A DNA stretch of 45,684 nucleotides from an uncultured Pelagibacteraceae bacterium (lineage in GTDB: Bacteria > Pseudomonadota > Alphaproteobacteria > Pelagibacterales > AG-422-B15). Each line of letters starts with the position of its first letter. Position 1 is the first letter of the stretch. The notes beneath the pieces were generated by a model. It had not been told where the DNA came from. It saw nothing but the letters and a program-made list of their open reading frames with translations, and did not search any database. The DNA is taken from assembly GCA_902634045.1 (NCBI GenBank), contig CACPJE010000006.1, positions 1 through 45,684 of the forward strand. The letters run 5' to 3'. Of the stretch, positions 1 to 8,839 are shown piece after piece. The position numbers and the translations under genes are program-made.

Positions 1-27
1 TCTATTTTGATTTATATTATATACATA

Positions 28-522
28 ATGAGCATGAGAATAAAAAATAATTATTTGGTCTATAATGGAAAAAAATACAAATGTTCTATTGGCCGTAATG
101 GTTTCAGTGATAAAAAGAAAGAGGGTGATGGATGTACTCCTACAGGGGTTTTCCAAGTTACAGAAATTCTATTCCGCAAAGATAAATTAAAACATTTAAT
201 AACAAATTATCATTTACAAGTAATATCGCCGTCAGATGGATGGTGTGATGACCCTAGTAGTAGTTATTACAATAAAAAAATAAAATTTCCATTTTCTGAT
301 AGCGCTGAAAAACTTTTTCGTGATGATGATAGATACGATATAGTTTGTGTTACAAATCATAACCAAAATCCAATTATATCTGGAAGAGGCAGTGCAATAT
401 TTATCCATGTTGCAAGCAATAATTATTCTGCAACTGCGGGATGTATTGCTTTAAGTTTGCATGATCTAACTGAAATATTATCTACTTTAAATAATACATC
501 AGAGTTACATTTTGGTATTTAA
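28..522 (+). CDS. YkuD-type L,D-transpeptidase family protein
   Basis: Probable L,D-transpeptidase of the YkuD fold, the class that forms 3-3 peptidoglycan cross-links or anchors proteins to peptidoglycan. The signature is near the C-terminus: GRGSAIFIHVASNNYSATAG followed by CIAL, giving the His and catalytic Cys of the HxnS/TxGC motif. The protein is about 164 aa and has no visible signal peptide or membrane segment, unlike secreted ErfK/YbiS enzymes, so its location and substrate are uncertain. An upstream TTG in frame exists at position 7, but ATG at 28 (or 34) is the more natural start. Its end overlaps the convergent yggS gene by 4 bp. The short single-domain form resembles a group common in alphaproteobacteria (from memory). 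Family call is firm; physiological role is not. Confidence 0.8.
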   Translation: MSMRIKNNYLVYNGKKYKCSIGRNGFSDKKKEGDGCTPTGVFQVTEILFRKDKLKHLITNYHLQVISPSDGWCDDPSSSYYNKKIKFPFSDSAEKLFRDDDRYDIVCVTNHNQNPIISGRGSAIFIHVASNNYSATAGCIALSLHDLTEILSTLNNTSELHFGI

Positions 523-1172
523 CTTCTTGAACCAAAAATTAATGTACCAATTCTGATATGAGTTGCGCCACATTGAATTGCAATATCATAATCATTAGAC
601 ATGCCCATACTTAAAAACTTCAAGTGGTGATTTTTGCCAACATCTTTTAGAATATTAAAGTGAGTCCTAGGGTCGTCATTTACTGGAGGAATACACATCA
701 AGCCTTTAATTTTTAGGTCATATTTACTAATGCATGTATTTATAAACTCATCAGCATCGGATAGAGATATACCAGATTTTTGAATTTCATCTCCAGTGTT
801 TATTTGAAGAAAATATTCTTTTTGAGTATTCATTTCAGATTCAAGTTTTTTGATTTCTTCAACAATTTTAATGCGATCAATTGAGTGAATTTCATCACAA
901 TTATTAAATATAGACTTAATCTTTCTGCTTTGAATTGAACCAATAAAATGAAGCCTGGTAGCAGGATAATTTTTCCTTAAATCTATCCACTTACTCTCTA
1001 CTTCTTGTAGCTGATTTTCTCCGAAGGCTAAATGGCCTTCATTGATAATATCAATAATATTTGAGGCTGGTTTTTTTTTACTTACCGCAATAAGTTGAAT
1101 TTCTTCAATATCTCTTTTTGCAGATAAAACAGATTTTAAAAATGTTGAGTAAAAATTTTTGAATTGGCTCAT
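519..1172 (-). CDS. yggS: YggS family pyridoxal-phosphate homeostasis protein
   Basis: PLP-binding TIM-barrel protein of the YggS/PROSC (PLPBP) family, which buffers cellular pyridoxal phosphate and has no established catalysis. Family marks in order: IAVSKKKPAS containing the PLP-binding Lys (residue 32 from the chosen start), FGENQLQE, GMSNDYDIAI and the C-terminal RIGTLIFGSR. Length of 217 aa is normal. A GTG four codons upstream lies inside the porin terminator stem, so ATG at 1172 is preferred. It follows the porin gene on the same strand, but the intervening terminator suggests mostly separate or read-through expression. Its 3' end overlaps the convergent transpeptidase gene. Confidence 0.93.
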   Translation of the reverse strand: MSQFKNFYSTFLKSVLSAKRDIEEIQLIAVSKKKPASNIIDIINEGHLAFGENQLQEVESKWIDLRKNYPATRLHFIGSIQSRKIKSIFNNCDEIHSIDRIKIVEEIKKLESEMNTQKEYFLQINTGDEIQKSGISLSDADEFINTCISKYDLKIKGLMCIPPVNDDPRTHFNILKDVGKNHHLKFLSMGMSNDYDIAIQCGATHIRIGTLIFGSRS

Positions 1173-1177
1173 AATAA

Positions 1178-1212
1178 AAAGCACCCCACAGCATAATACT
1201 GTGAGATGCTTT
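1178..1212 (-). terminator. Rho-independent terminator of the porin gene
   Basis: Read on the minus strand this is a 14-bp stem (arms 1178-1191 and 1199-1212) with a 7-nt loop, followed by TTTTT at 1180-1176. Two pairs (1184/1206 and 1186/1204) are mismatches on the plus strand but G-U wobbles in minus-strand RNA, which fixes its direction as the porin transcript. It sits 28 bp past the porin stop and just before the yggS start. Confidence 0.85.
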
Positions 1213-1239
1213 AAATATAAACTTAAACTATAAGATTAA

Positions 1240-2241
1240 TTAGAATCCAATAGTGTAAGTGAAGCCCCAAGTGTCTGAATCACCTGTATCTGTACCAGAA
1301 ACGTCAGTTTCTAGATACTCAACAGAGTAGCTCATTGCACCTAGACTTTTAATAGCACCAATGTGCATGTAGTCTGTGTCTGTAGTATTATCATCTTCAG
1401 CAAATGTAACACCAACAGTCATTCCACCTATAGCAGTGCTAACACCCATTTGAGTTTCCTCAGACGTGCCATCAGAATCATACATAGCATAACCTAAGTT
1501 AATGCCACCTAATGAGTAAGAAGCAGTCATGAAAGAAGGGTCAATGTCAGCAGTTGCAGTATTGTGGTAATCAATTGAAGATACACCAGCAGCTACACCA
1601 AGTCCCATAACTGAACCAGATACAGCGTATGACATTACAGCGTCATGACCAGCAACAGCAGCCGTACCAGAGATACGAGTTGAAGTTGTTGCACATGCAT
1701 TTCCTGCAGTAACAGCATTAGGAGTTAAGTCTGTACCGTCAGTTACAACACAAAGACCAGCAGTACTTGCAGCAGAAGCTACTTCCATACCTCTAGATAC
1801 TTTAACTGTGAAGCCATTGATTGAAGGTGAAGTGTACATAATAGATGCACCAGAAGCAGCGTCACCATCGTTAAATGCTGTACCGAATCTAGGTCCATAT
1901 GCGTTTAATGATCCACCGATAGCAGGACTTCCATCCATTTTATCAACAGCAGAGTCTTGTCCATCACCTAAGCCAAGTGTTCCCATTCCAGTATCGATGA
2001 AAACATCAGCTCCATGCCAACCAGCAGATGCACTAATGTTGAATGTTAAACCCATACCATTATCAAGAGTATCAGTGTATGTAACATACATTGAACTAGT
2101 TGATGTAGCGTGAGTAACACCACCATCACTGTCAGCTACAGTAGCGGCATAAAAACCACTTAGAGATAGCTCAGCGTGCGCAGCAGATGCTGACATTACT
2201 GTAGCTAAAGCAGTAGTTGTTATTAGTTTAGATCTATTCAT
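1240..2241 (-). CDS. Outer-membrane porin
   Basis: General porin of the alphaproteobacterial type, predicted to form a 16-strand-like beta barrel for diffusion of small solutes across the outer membrane. It has a 23-residue Sec signal peptide ending AHA before ELSLSGFYAA, alternating Gly/Ser/Thr-rich amphipathic strands, an acidic composition (many Asp, few Lys) and a C-terminal strand ending YTIGF with terminal Phe, the BAM recognition signal. The start is backed by AAGGAAA eight bases before ATG. It is monocistronic: own promoter upstream, strong terminator downstream. Its base and codon use is noticeably less AT-rich than its neighbours, as expected for a highly expressed gene. Substrate selectivity cannot be read from sequence. 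Confidence 0.88.
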   Translation of the reverse strand: MNRSKLITTTALATVMSASAAHAELSLSGFYAATVADSDGGVTHATSTSSMYVTYTDTLDNGMGLTFNISASAGWHGADVFIDTGMGTLGLGDGQDSAVDKMDGSPAIGGSLNAYGPRFGTAFNDGDAASGASIMYTSPSINGFTVKVSRGMEVASAASTAGLCVVTDGTDLTPNAVTAGNACATTSTRISGTAAVAGHDAVMSYAVSGSVMGLGVAAGVSSIDYHNTATADIDPSFMTASYSLGGINLGYAMYDSDGTSEETQMGVSTAIGGMTVGVTFAEDDNTTDTDYMHIGAIKSLGAMSYSVEYLETDVSGTDTGDSDTWGFTYTIGF

Positions 2242-2270
2242 AATATTTCCTTTCTTATGTAATTGATCGT

Positions 2271-2286
2271 TAGTTAAATTTAACTA
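2271..2286. promoter_or_regulatory. 16-bp perfect palindrome in the porin leader
   Basis: TAGTTAAATTTAACTA is a perfect palindrome located where the predicted porin mRNA would begin. It may be an operator (a symmetric site for a dimeric regulator), or form a 6-bp 5' hairpin with an AAUU loop that stabilises the message. Which of these, if either, is not decidable from one sequence. Confidence 0.4.
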
Positions 2287-2292
2287 TTCGCG

Positions 2293-2320
2293 ATTATGTT
2301 GAAAAATTGGCTAAAATCAA
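2293..2320 (-). promoter_or_regulatory. Candidate sigma-70 promoter of the porin gene
   Basis: On the minus strand TTGATT (2320-2315) and CATAAT (2298-2293) are separated by 16 bp, matching -35 (4/6) and -10 (5/6) hexamers. Transcription would begin near 2286, giving a leader of about 45 nt. Assigned by eye only. Confidence 0.45.
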
Positions 2321-2385
2321 AAGAAAACTATATTTATGACACACTTTTATTATCAACAGTGACATTTATAACACATATTAAATCA

Positions 2386-2415
2386 TTGATAAATATAGAT
2401 AAAAGAAGATATAGC
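2386..2415 (+). promoter_or_regulatory. Candidate promoter for the DUF3576-leuS operon
   Basis: TTGATA at 2386-2391 and TATAGC at 2410-2415 with an 18-bp spacer, on the plus strand 50-80 bp before the DUF3576 gene. The -35 is good and the -10 is only fair (4/6). The rest of the 227-bp divergent spacer (2242-2468) is AT-rich with no other recognisable element besides the porin signals. Confidence 0.3.
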
Positions 2416-2468
2416 ATATTGGGTTAAAATTTAGTATATATCTTCAATTATTCGTTAAATCTTAAAAT

Positions 2469-2993
2469 ATGAAAAACCTTAAAATTCTCTCATTTTTGTT
2501 TCTGGTACTTTTTTTAACTAGATGTGCTGGTGTAGATGTTGAGCGTCATAATACGGATGTAAAAAAAGAAAAGGATATGTCTCATGGAAGGTCTGTAGAG
2601 TCACCTGACACAGGATCATTCTTAGATGATTTAATGGATGACTTTAATCTACCAGGGAGTGGCGGTACTGCCTACGGATTTGGCGGGTCAATAACTTTTG
2701 GAGCAGCGTTGGATAAAACGAATTTTATGCCTCTGGCATCTGTTGACTCTGATTCCGGAATAATTATTACTGAGTGGTACAACATTAGTAACGAAGACAC
2801 TCGAATAAAAATAAATATTCAAGTTTTTAATGACGAAATGATTGATAGCTCTATTTCAGTTCAATTATTTAAACAAAGTTTTGATGGCAGTAAGTGGGTT
2901 GATCAAGGCAACGATGCTACTACAGCAGATAAAATAAAATTTAGTATTCTTGAAGAAGCACGTTTACTAAAAACCACTGCTGATTTATCATAA
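2469..2993 (+). CDS. DUF3576 domain lipoprotein
   Basis: Alphaproteobacterial DUF3576 family protein of unknown function, recognised by its place directly upstream of leuS and by the C-terminal part with IITEWYN, followed by a strand-rich region ending in a block of Ala/Leu/Lys around EEARLLK. The N-terminus is a lipoprotein-like signal peptide, LFLVLFLTRCAG with Cys19; Arg at -1 of the lipobox is unusual, where Gly/Ala/Ser is normal. Residues 25-75 are polar and Gly/Asp-rich, probably a linker. Likely a membrane-anchored periplasmic protein. It starts the plus-strand run leading into leuS (35 bp spacer). Confidence 0.75.
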   Translation: MKNLKILSFLFLVLFLTRCAGVDVERHNTDVKKEKDMSHGRSVESPDTGSFLDDLMDDFNLPGSGGTAYGFGGSITFGAALDKTNFMPLASVDSDSGIIITEWYNISNEDTRIKINIQVFNDEMIDSSISVQLFKQSFDGSKWVDQGNDATTADKIKFSILEEARLLKTTADLS

Positions 2994-3028
2994 GTTGATA
3001 AATTTTTACTTCTTATCTTTAAATTAAA

Positions 3029-5611
3029 ATGATCGAAAAATACAATCCCAAAGTTGTAGAACAAAAATGGCAAAAGATTTGGCAGGATAAAAAAACTTTT
3101 GAGGTTGAAATTGATCAATCTAAACAGAAATATTATATCCTCGAAATGTTTCCTTACCCATCGGGTAAGATCCATATGGGTCATGTAAGAAATTACACAC
3201 TTGGTGATGTTGTCGCCAGATACAAACGTGCCCAGGGATTTAATGTAATGCATCCGATGGGATGGGACGCATTTGGTTTACCTGCAGAAAATGCAGCAAT
3301 GCAAAATAAAACATCACCAAAAAAATGGACATATGAAAATATTGAGCAAATGAAAAACCAATTGAAGTTAATGGGATTCTCAATTGATTGGTCTAGAGAG
3401 TTTGCAACTTGTGATGAAGATTACTATTTCCAACAACAAAAGCTTTTTAGAATACTATATGAAGCTGGTTTAGTTTATCGAAAAGAATCATTAGTTAACT
3501 GGGATCCAGTTGAACAAACAGTCTTAGCAAATGAGCAAGTTATAGAAGGTAAGGGCTGGAGATCAGGAGCAATTGTAGAACAAAAAAAATTATCTCAGTG
3601 GTTCTTTAAAATCACTGAATTTTCTGAAGAGCTTTTATCAGATCTTTCTAAACTTGACCGGTGGCCTGAGAAAGTAAAATCTATGCAGTCAAACTGGATT
3701 GGTAAATCACTTGGATGTCAAATTCAATTTGAAGTTTTTGATGATAAAAAAAATTCAACTAACGAAAAATTGGAAATCTTTACAACCAGGCAAGACACTA
3801 TTTTTGGTGCAACCTTCTGTGCTATTTCTCCTAATCATCCTTTTGCGGAAACTTTATCTCAACATAATGAAGCTATAAAAAATTTCATTAAAGAATGTCA
3901 GAAAAAAGGTTTTAGCGAGGAAACATTAGCTAAAGAAGAAAAAGAAGGAGTATTTACAAACCATTTTGTAAAACATCCATTTAAAAAGGATACCTTTTTA
4001 CCAATTTACTTAGCAAACTTTATATTAATGGATTATGGAACTGGTGCTATTTATGGATGTCCTGCTCATGACCAAAGAGATTTAGATTTTGCGAATAAAT
4101 ATAAATTAGATGTTATCCCTGTAATCTGTCCTAATGATGCTGACTTAAAGACCTTTAAGATTGATAATGAAGCTTATACCGAAAATGGAACACTGATTAA
4201 TTCTGAATTTTTAAATGGAAAAAATATTGAGGAAGCAAAACAAGAAGTAAATCAAAAGTTAGAAAAATTAGGGATCGGCGAATCAACAATTAATTATCGA
4301 TTGAGAGACTGGGGAATATCCAGACAAAGGTATTGGGGTTGTCCTATCCCAGTAATTTATCGTGAAGATGGAGAAATAATTCTAGTTCCAGAAAAAGATT
4401 TACCAGTTAAATTACCTGAAGAAGTTAATTTTGAAGAAAAGGGCAACCCTCTAGATTCTCATTCCACATGGAAACACACTACATGTCCTGAAACAGGGAT
4501 GAAAGCAATAAGGGAAACTGACACGTTAGATACATTTGTAGATTCATCTTGGTATTTTTTAAGATTTTGCTCAGCTTCTAACAATGAGTTTCCATTTGAT
4601 AAAAAAGATATCAATTACTGGATGCCTGTTGATCAATACGTAGGAGGAGTAGAACATGCAATTCTGCACTTATTATATTCAAGATTTTTTAGTAGAGCTC
4701 TCCAAAAAGGAGGACAAATAAAAATTTCAGAACCATTTGATGGTTTATTTACTCAAGGAATGGTTTGTCATGAAACTTATAAAAATGAAAAAAATGAGTG
4801 GGTCTATCCTGATGAGGTAATTGAAGAAAAAGGAAAGATTACACATATCAAATCAAGAGAAAAAATAATTAAAGGTCCTTCAGAATCAATGTCAAAATCA
4901 AAGAAGAACATAATTGACCCTGAAAAAATAATTACTGAGTATGGTGCAGACTCTGCCAGATGGTTTGTACTTTCAGATAGTCCTCCAGAGCGTGATATTA
5001 ATTGGTCCGAGTCTGGTATTCAAGGATCCTGGAGATTTTGCCAAAAAATTTGGTCATTAATCCAAAATAATATTGATGTTTTTAAAACAAAGAATGAAAA
5101 AAATTTGAACGATATATCTGATAAAGCTAAAGAGCTTCAAAGAGAGGTTCATACCAGCCTATCACAAGTAACAACTAGCATTGAAAAATTTCAAATGAAT
5201 GTAAGTGTTGCAAAAATTTATGAAATGGTAAATCACTTGAGCAAATTTAATTCTGAAAACCCTAAAGATAAATCTGTAATGAAAGAGTCTTTAGAAATTC
5301 TCATTAGAATAATTGAACCAATGACACCGCATTTAGCTGAAGAATGTTGGAAAATTATTGGTAAAACAAGTGATCTCACAACAGAGCCTTGGCCAAAAGT
5401 AAAGAAAGATTTTTTAATAAGAGAAAATACTACAATTATTATTCAGATTAATGGTAAAAAACGAGGAGAAATAGTAATTGCAATGAATTCTATTGAAGAG
5501 GAAGTAGTAAAACAATCAATGAAAATCAAAAATATTGCAGATATTGTTGAAGGTAAAAATATAAAAAAGCAAATATTTGTAACAAATAAAATTTTGAATT
5601 TAGTAATTTAA
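3029..5611 (+). CDS. leuS: Leucyl-tRNA synthetase
   Basis: Class I aminoacyl-tRNA synthetase that charges tRNA-Leu with leucine in the cytoplasm. At 860 aa it matches the E. coli enzyme in length. The Rossmann catalytic core carries the HIGH-type motif HMGH (residues 49-52) after FPYPSGK, the CP1 editing domain is present in the middle (including [11 protein letters not shown] and the [15 protein letters not shown] region), the WYFLRFCSA segment precedes the second half, and the KMSKS-type motif is MSKSK at 621-625. The C-terminal anticodon-binding and tail domains are intact. The next gene begins 5 bp downstream, so co-transcription is likely. Confidence 0.98.
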   Translation: MIEKYNPKVVEQKWQKIWQDKKTFEVEIDQSKQKYYILEMFPYPSGKIHMGHVRNYTLGDVVARYKRAQGFNVMHPMGWDAFGLPAENAAMQNKTSPKKWTYENIEQMKNQLKLMGFSIDWSREFATCDEDYYFQQQKLFRILYEAGLVYRKESLVNWDPVEQTVLANEQVIEGKGWRSGAIVEQKKLSQWFFKITEFSEELLSDLSKLDRWPEKVKSMQSNWIGKSLGCQIQFEVFDDKKNSTNEKLEIFTTRQDTIFGATFCAISPNHPFAETLSQHNEAIKNFIKECQKKGFSEETLAKEEKEGVFTNHFVKHPFKKDTFLPIYLANFILMDYGTGAIYGCPAHDQRDLDFANKYKLDVIPVICPNDADLKTFKIDNEAYTENGTLINSEFLNGKNIEEAKQEVNQKLEKLGIGESTINYRLRDWGISRQRYWGCPIPVIYREDGEIILVPEKDLPVKLPEEVNFEEKGNPLDSHSTWKHTTCPETGMKAIRETDTLDTFVDSSWYFLRFCSASNNEFPFDKKDINYWMPVDQYVGGVEHAILHLLYSRFFSRALQKGGQIKISEPFDGLFTQGMVCHETYKNEKNEWVYPDEVIEEKGKITHIKSREKIIKGPSESMSKSKKNIIDPEKIITEYGADSARWFVLSDSPPERDINWSESGIQGSWRFCQKIWSLIQNNIDVFKTKNEKNLNDISDKAKELQREVHTSLSQVTTSIEKFQMNVSVAKIYEMVNHLSKFNSENPKDKSVMKESLEILIRIIEPMTPHLAEECWKIIGKTSDLTTEPWPKVKKDFLIRENTTIIIQINGKKRGEIVIAMNSIEEEVVKQSMKIKNIADIVEGKNIKKQIFVTNKILNLVI

Positions 5612-5616
5612 ATTCT

Positions 5617-7329
5617 ATGAACAGACATCAGAGAAGAAAACAGCAAAAAGAGCAGAAAATTGTTCAGCCTTTTCATCAAGAATTACTTGAGATAATAAAA
5701 ATTCATTCAAGTAAAAATTATGTTCTTGCTGAAAAAGAATATCTTAATCTTTTGAATAAAATCCCAAATGATTATGAAACTATAAGACATTTAGGGATTT
5801 TATATTTTGATATAGGAAGATTGGAACAAGCATATAACTGTTTTCAAAAATCAGTAAAAGTTAATCCTAAAAGATGTGAAGCATATAATAATTTAGGATT
5901 TGTTCATATTAAAAATGGTAACCTTGAATTAGCTGAAACATGTTTACAAAAATCTTATGAGATAAATACCAGATACATTCCAACACTAAATAATTTAGTC
6001 GGATTATATATCAACTGGCAACATCCTGACACTGCACTAAAATTTGCGAAAAGGAGCATAGCACTTGAACCTGCAAATCCAATTTCTAATAGTCAATATG
6101 CAAAAGCATTAATCCAAAATGGTCAATTAACTGAGGCCATTCAAATTTTAGAAGATCTATACAAAAAATTTCCTTCACCACCTTTTCGTATGGACTTATC
6201 CTCTGCGTATAGAGAAAATGGTGATATAGAAAAATCTGATCAGATTATTAAAGAAGAATTCAACAAGAACTATAAAATACTAGATTTCTTTGCATTGTAT
6301 GCAATTGATAAATCTAACAGTCTAAATTCAGAACAAATTAAATATTATGAGGATATGGTTAAAGTTGATGCCAAAGGAGAAAGGTCGTTAATTAGAGACC
6401 AAATCAAATTATGTGAAACATTTTATATATATTACAAAAATAAAAAAGATCTCAAAAAATCTTCACAATATTTAGTTAGGATGAACAAACTACAATATGG
6501 ACTGAAAAAATATGATATGAAATTAGAAGAGCAATTCTTTCAAAGATTAAAAAATATTTTTTCTAATAATTTAGATTTTAGTCTAAATAAAAAAGGAAAT
6601 ATCGTACCAATTTTTGTCTGTGGAATGCCTAGATCTGGAACTACTCTGTGTGAACAAATATTATCCTCACATTCAAATGTAACTGGAGCAGGAGAATTAA
6701 ATTTTTTAGCAAATCTTTCTGGCATTGGAACTTCCGTACAAGTTAAAGAAGATGTGCTTAATGCTTTTGAAAAAAATATTTCAGACAAAAAATTTTTATT
6801 AAATTTAAGAAAAGAATATATAAACAAATTAATTGAAAGAAGAGAAGGAAAGAATCACTACATATGTGATAAAATGCCTCACAATTTTGTTTTTATTGGA
6901 TTAATAAGAACAATATTTCCTGAAGCTAAAATTGTTTACTGTAAGCGAGATCCTATAGATAATTGTTTTTCACTCTATGCTCATAAGTTTCTTGAGATGT
7001 CACATCAATATTCTTATGATCAAAAAACACTTGCACAGTATTATAAGTTGCATTCAGATTTAATGGATTTTTGGCTAGATAGATATAAAAATGATGTATT
7101 TGTCCTTGATAATGAAGAATTGATTAATAACCAGGAAAAAACTTCTCGTGATTTAGTTAGTTTTTGTGGTCTTGAATGGGAGGAACAATGTCTGAAATTT
7201 TATGAAACTAAAAGACAAGTACGCACAGCAAGTATTGACCAAGTTAGAAAACCACTCAATAATAAATCAATCGGTGCCTGGAAGAAATATGAGTCGTCAC
7301 TTACTGAACTTATTAGTCAAATAAAATAA
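5617..7329 (+). CDS. TPR-repeat sulfotransferase fusion protein
   Basis: Two-domain protein of 570 aa. Residues about 30-190 hold four to five tetratricopeptide repeats (for example NYETIRHLGILYFDIGRLEQ-like and AYNNLGFVHIKNGNLELAE units). From about residue 328 a PAPS-dependent sulfotransferase domain begins: the 5'-phosphosulfate loop is FVCGMPRSGTTL (333-344) and the 3'-phosphate site is the IVYCKRDPIDNCFSLYAH segment. Such proteins transfer sulfate from PAPS to unknown acceptors, often carbohydrate or peptide; the acceptor here cannot be named. No signal peptide; the N-terminus MNRHQRRKQQKEQ is strongly basic. It is placed between leuS (5 bp) and lptE (2 bp), inside an otherwise conserved housekeeping order, so it is probably co-expressed with envelope genes. 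Confidence 0.88.
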   Translation: MNRHQRRKQQKEQKIVQPFHQELLEIIKIHSSKNYVLAEKEYLNLLNKIPNDYETIRHLGILYFDIGRLEQAYNCFQKSVKVNPKRCEAYNNLGFVHIKNGNLELAETCLQKSYEINTRYIPTLNNLVGLYINWQHPDTALKFAKRSIALEPANPISNSQYAKALIQNGQLTEAIQILEDLYKKFPSPPFRMDLSSAYRENGDIEKSDQIIKEEFNKNYKILDFFALYAIDKSNSLNSEQIKYYEDMVKVDAKGERSLIRDQIKLCETFYIYYKNKKDLKKSSQYLVRMNKLQYGLKKYDMKLEEQFFQRLKNIFSNNLDFSLNKKGNIVPIFVCGMPRSGTTLCEQILSSHSNVTGAGELNFLANLSGIGTSVQVKEDVLNAFEKNISDKKFLLNLRKEYINKLIERREGKNHYICDKMPHNFVFIGLIRTIFPEAKIVYCKRDPIDNCFSLYAHKFLEMSHQYSYDQKTLAQYYKLHSDLMDFWLDRYKNDVFVLDNEELINNQEKTSRDLVSFCGLEWEEQCLKFYETKRQVRTASIDQVRKPLNNKSIGAWKKYESSLTELISQIK

Positions 7330-7331
7330 CC

Positions 7332-7817
7332 ATGATTAAGTCATTAAAAATATTTTTTTTATTTTCTCTTATAATAGTATTATCTGACTGTGGATTTAAG
7401 CCTATTTATAAGACTTCAGAAAATAATTTAAATAATCAAACTTATTCAATTGTGTTTAAAAATGATCCTGGTTATTTAATAAAAAATAAAGTCCTTGGGA
7501 TATATAGCTCTGCTTCAAATCAAAGTTTATATACAATTAATTTAAGTATAACCCAAAATAGTACCCCGCTGATTACAAATACTGACGGAACTGTTAGTAA
7601 ATATCGAATTGAAGTTATGATTACTTTTGACGTTACTGAGTCAAATAATGAGATTAAATTGTACAATGATATTTCTAGAGGTTTTGCTGAGTACCTCGTT
7701 CAAACCTCTGAAATTGAAACTGATGAAAAATTAAAACAAGCAATAGAAATTGCAACAAACGAAGCGGTTCAGATGATGTCAATCAAGATTCAAAGTAATA
7801 TTTTACGATCAGAATGA
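7332..7817 (+). CDS. lptE: LPS-assembly lipoprotein LptE
   Basis: Small outer-membrane lipoprotein that plugs and assembles the LptD barrel for LPS export. The signal peptide ends in VLSDC with Cys20 followed by GFKPIY, the hallmark start of mature LptE. Length (161 aa) and the following alpha/beta pattern fit the family. It overlaps holA by 4 bp (ATGA), the usual alphaproteobacterial lptE-holA arrangement, which supports the call where sequence identity is low. Implies the organism makes LPS. Confidence 0.88.
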   Translation: MIKSLKIFFLFSLIIVLSDCGFKPIYKTSENNLNNQTYSIVFKNDPGYLIKNKVLGIYSSASNQSLYTINLSITQNSTPLITNTDGTVSKYRIEVMITFDVTESNNEIKLYNDISRGFAEYLVQTSEIETDEKLKQAIEIATNEAVQMMSIKIQSNILRSE

Positions 7818-8839
7818 TTTTAAAAGAAAGTACTATTAAAGACATTTTCGCAAATAAGAATAGAAATTTGATATTTTTGGTGTATGGACCAAATGAAGGG
7901 TTGGTAAGAAATATTATTCAGACTTTATCAACTACATTTAAGAATAATGATTCAGTTGATGAAGTGTTGATTTCAGCTAAAAATCTTGACGAAGAACCAA
8001 ATAAAATAATGGAGGAAATTCAAACTTTTTCAATGTTTAACACCAAGAAAATTATTCTTGTTGATACAATTAAGGATAAACATTCAAGCATTATCGATGG
8101 TTTACAGAATCATGAGTTTGAAAATACAATCCTGATATTGAAATCTGATAATCTTACCAAATCGTCAAAACTAAGAAAATTATTCGATGCTTCTAAAAGT
8201 ATTTTTTCTATTCCATGCTATGAAGATGACGCTAGATCAATCATGAATCTTGTTCAAAGCTTTATTCAAAGTTCTAATTTAACATTAGATCGAGAAATTA
8301 AGAATTATTTAGTTCAATTTTTAAGCAATGACAGATCTTTAAATCAAAATGAATTAGAAAAGATTTATCTTTATCAGAAAAATAGAGAAGAAAGTTTAAC
8401 TCTTGAAGAAGTCAAGCTAATTTTAAATGATTCTACTTCGACGAGTTTAAATAAGGTGAATGAGTCAATAATGTATGGAAAAACAAAAAATGCTTCCAAG
8501 GTTATTCATAAAATTTTTTCTGAAGGCACTAACTCAATTGCAATTATTCGTTCATTAATAAATTATATGTTAAGAATCCAACAAACAAAGATTGAAATTA
8601 AAAAACAAAAAAGTTTTGATGAAGCAGTAAAAATATTGAAACCTCCTTTGTTTTGGAAGGATAAAGATAACTTTCGAAATCATTGCAACGCTTGGCCTTT
8701 AAATGAAATTGAAAAATGCTTAACAATATTACTAAATGCTGAATATAAATGTAAATCAGAAAGCTCTTTAAGCCCGGTGATTTGTGAGAAATATGTATTA
8801 AATATTGCTAATCAAGGTAAAAAATATTTCCAAGCTTAG
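7814..8839 (+). CDS. holA: DNA polymerase III delta subunit
   Basis: Clamp-loader delta subunit, which opens the beta sliding clamp during replication. The 341-aa length equals that of E. coli HolA (343). Visible features are the N-terminal LIFLVYGPNEGLVRN segment (degenerate Walker-A-like, normal for delta), the acidic central domain, and a C-terminal helical collar domain (NSIAIIRSLINYMLRIQQ). Start codon overlaps the lptE stop, implying translational coupling. It ends 4 bp into the convergent parB. Confidence 0.93.
   Translation: MILKESTIKDIFANKNRNLIFLVYGPNEGLVRNIIQTLSTTFKNNDSVDEVLISAKNLDEEPNKIMEEIQTFSMFNTKKIILVDTIKDKHSSIIDGLQNHEFENTILILKSDNLTKSSKLRKLFDASKSIFSIPCYEDDARSIMNLVQSFIQSSNLTLDREIKNYLVQFLSNDRSLNQNELEKIYLYQKNREESLTLEEVKLILNDSTSTSLNKVNESIMYGKTKNASKVIHKIFSEGTNSIAIIRSLINYMLRIQQTKIEIKKQKSFDEAVKILKPPLFWKDKDNFRNHCNAWPLNEIEKCLTILLNAEYKCKSESSLSPVICEKYVLNIANQGKKYFQA

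Noticed and set aside
1808-2113. 101-aa open frame antisense to the porin gene
   Set aside because: Mirror frame of a biased, less AT-rich coding region; low-complexity Pro/Ser translation, no start signals, and the porin is clearly real.
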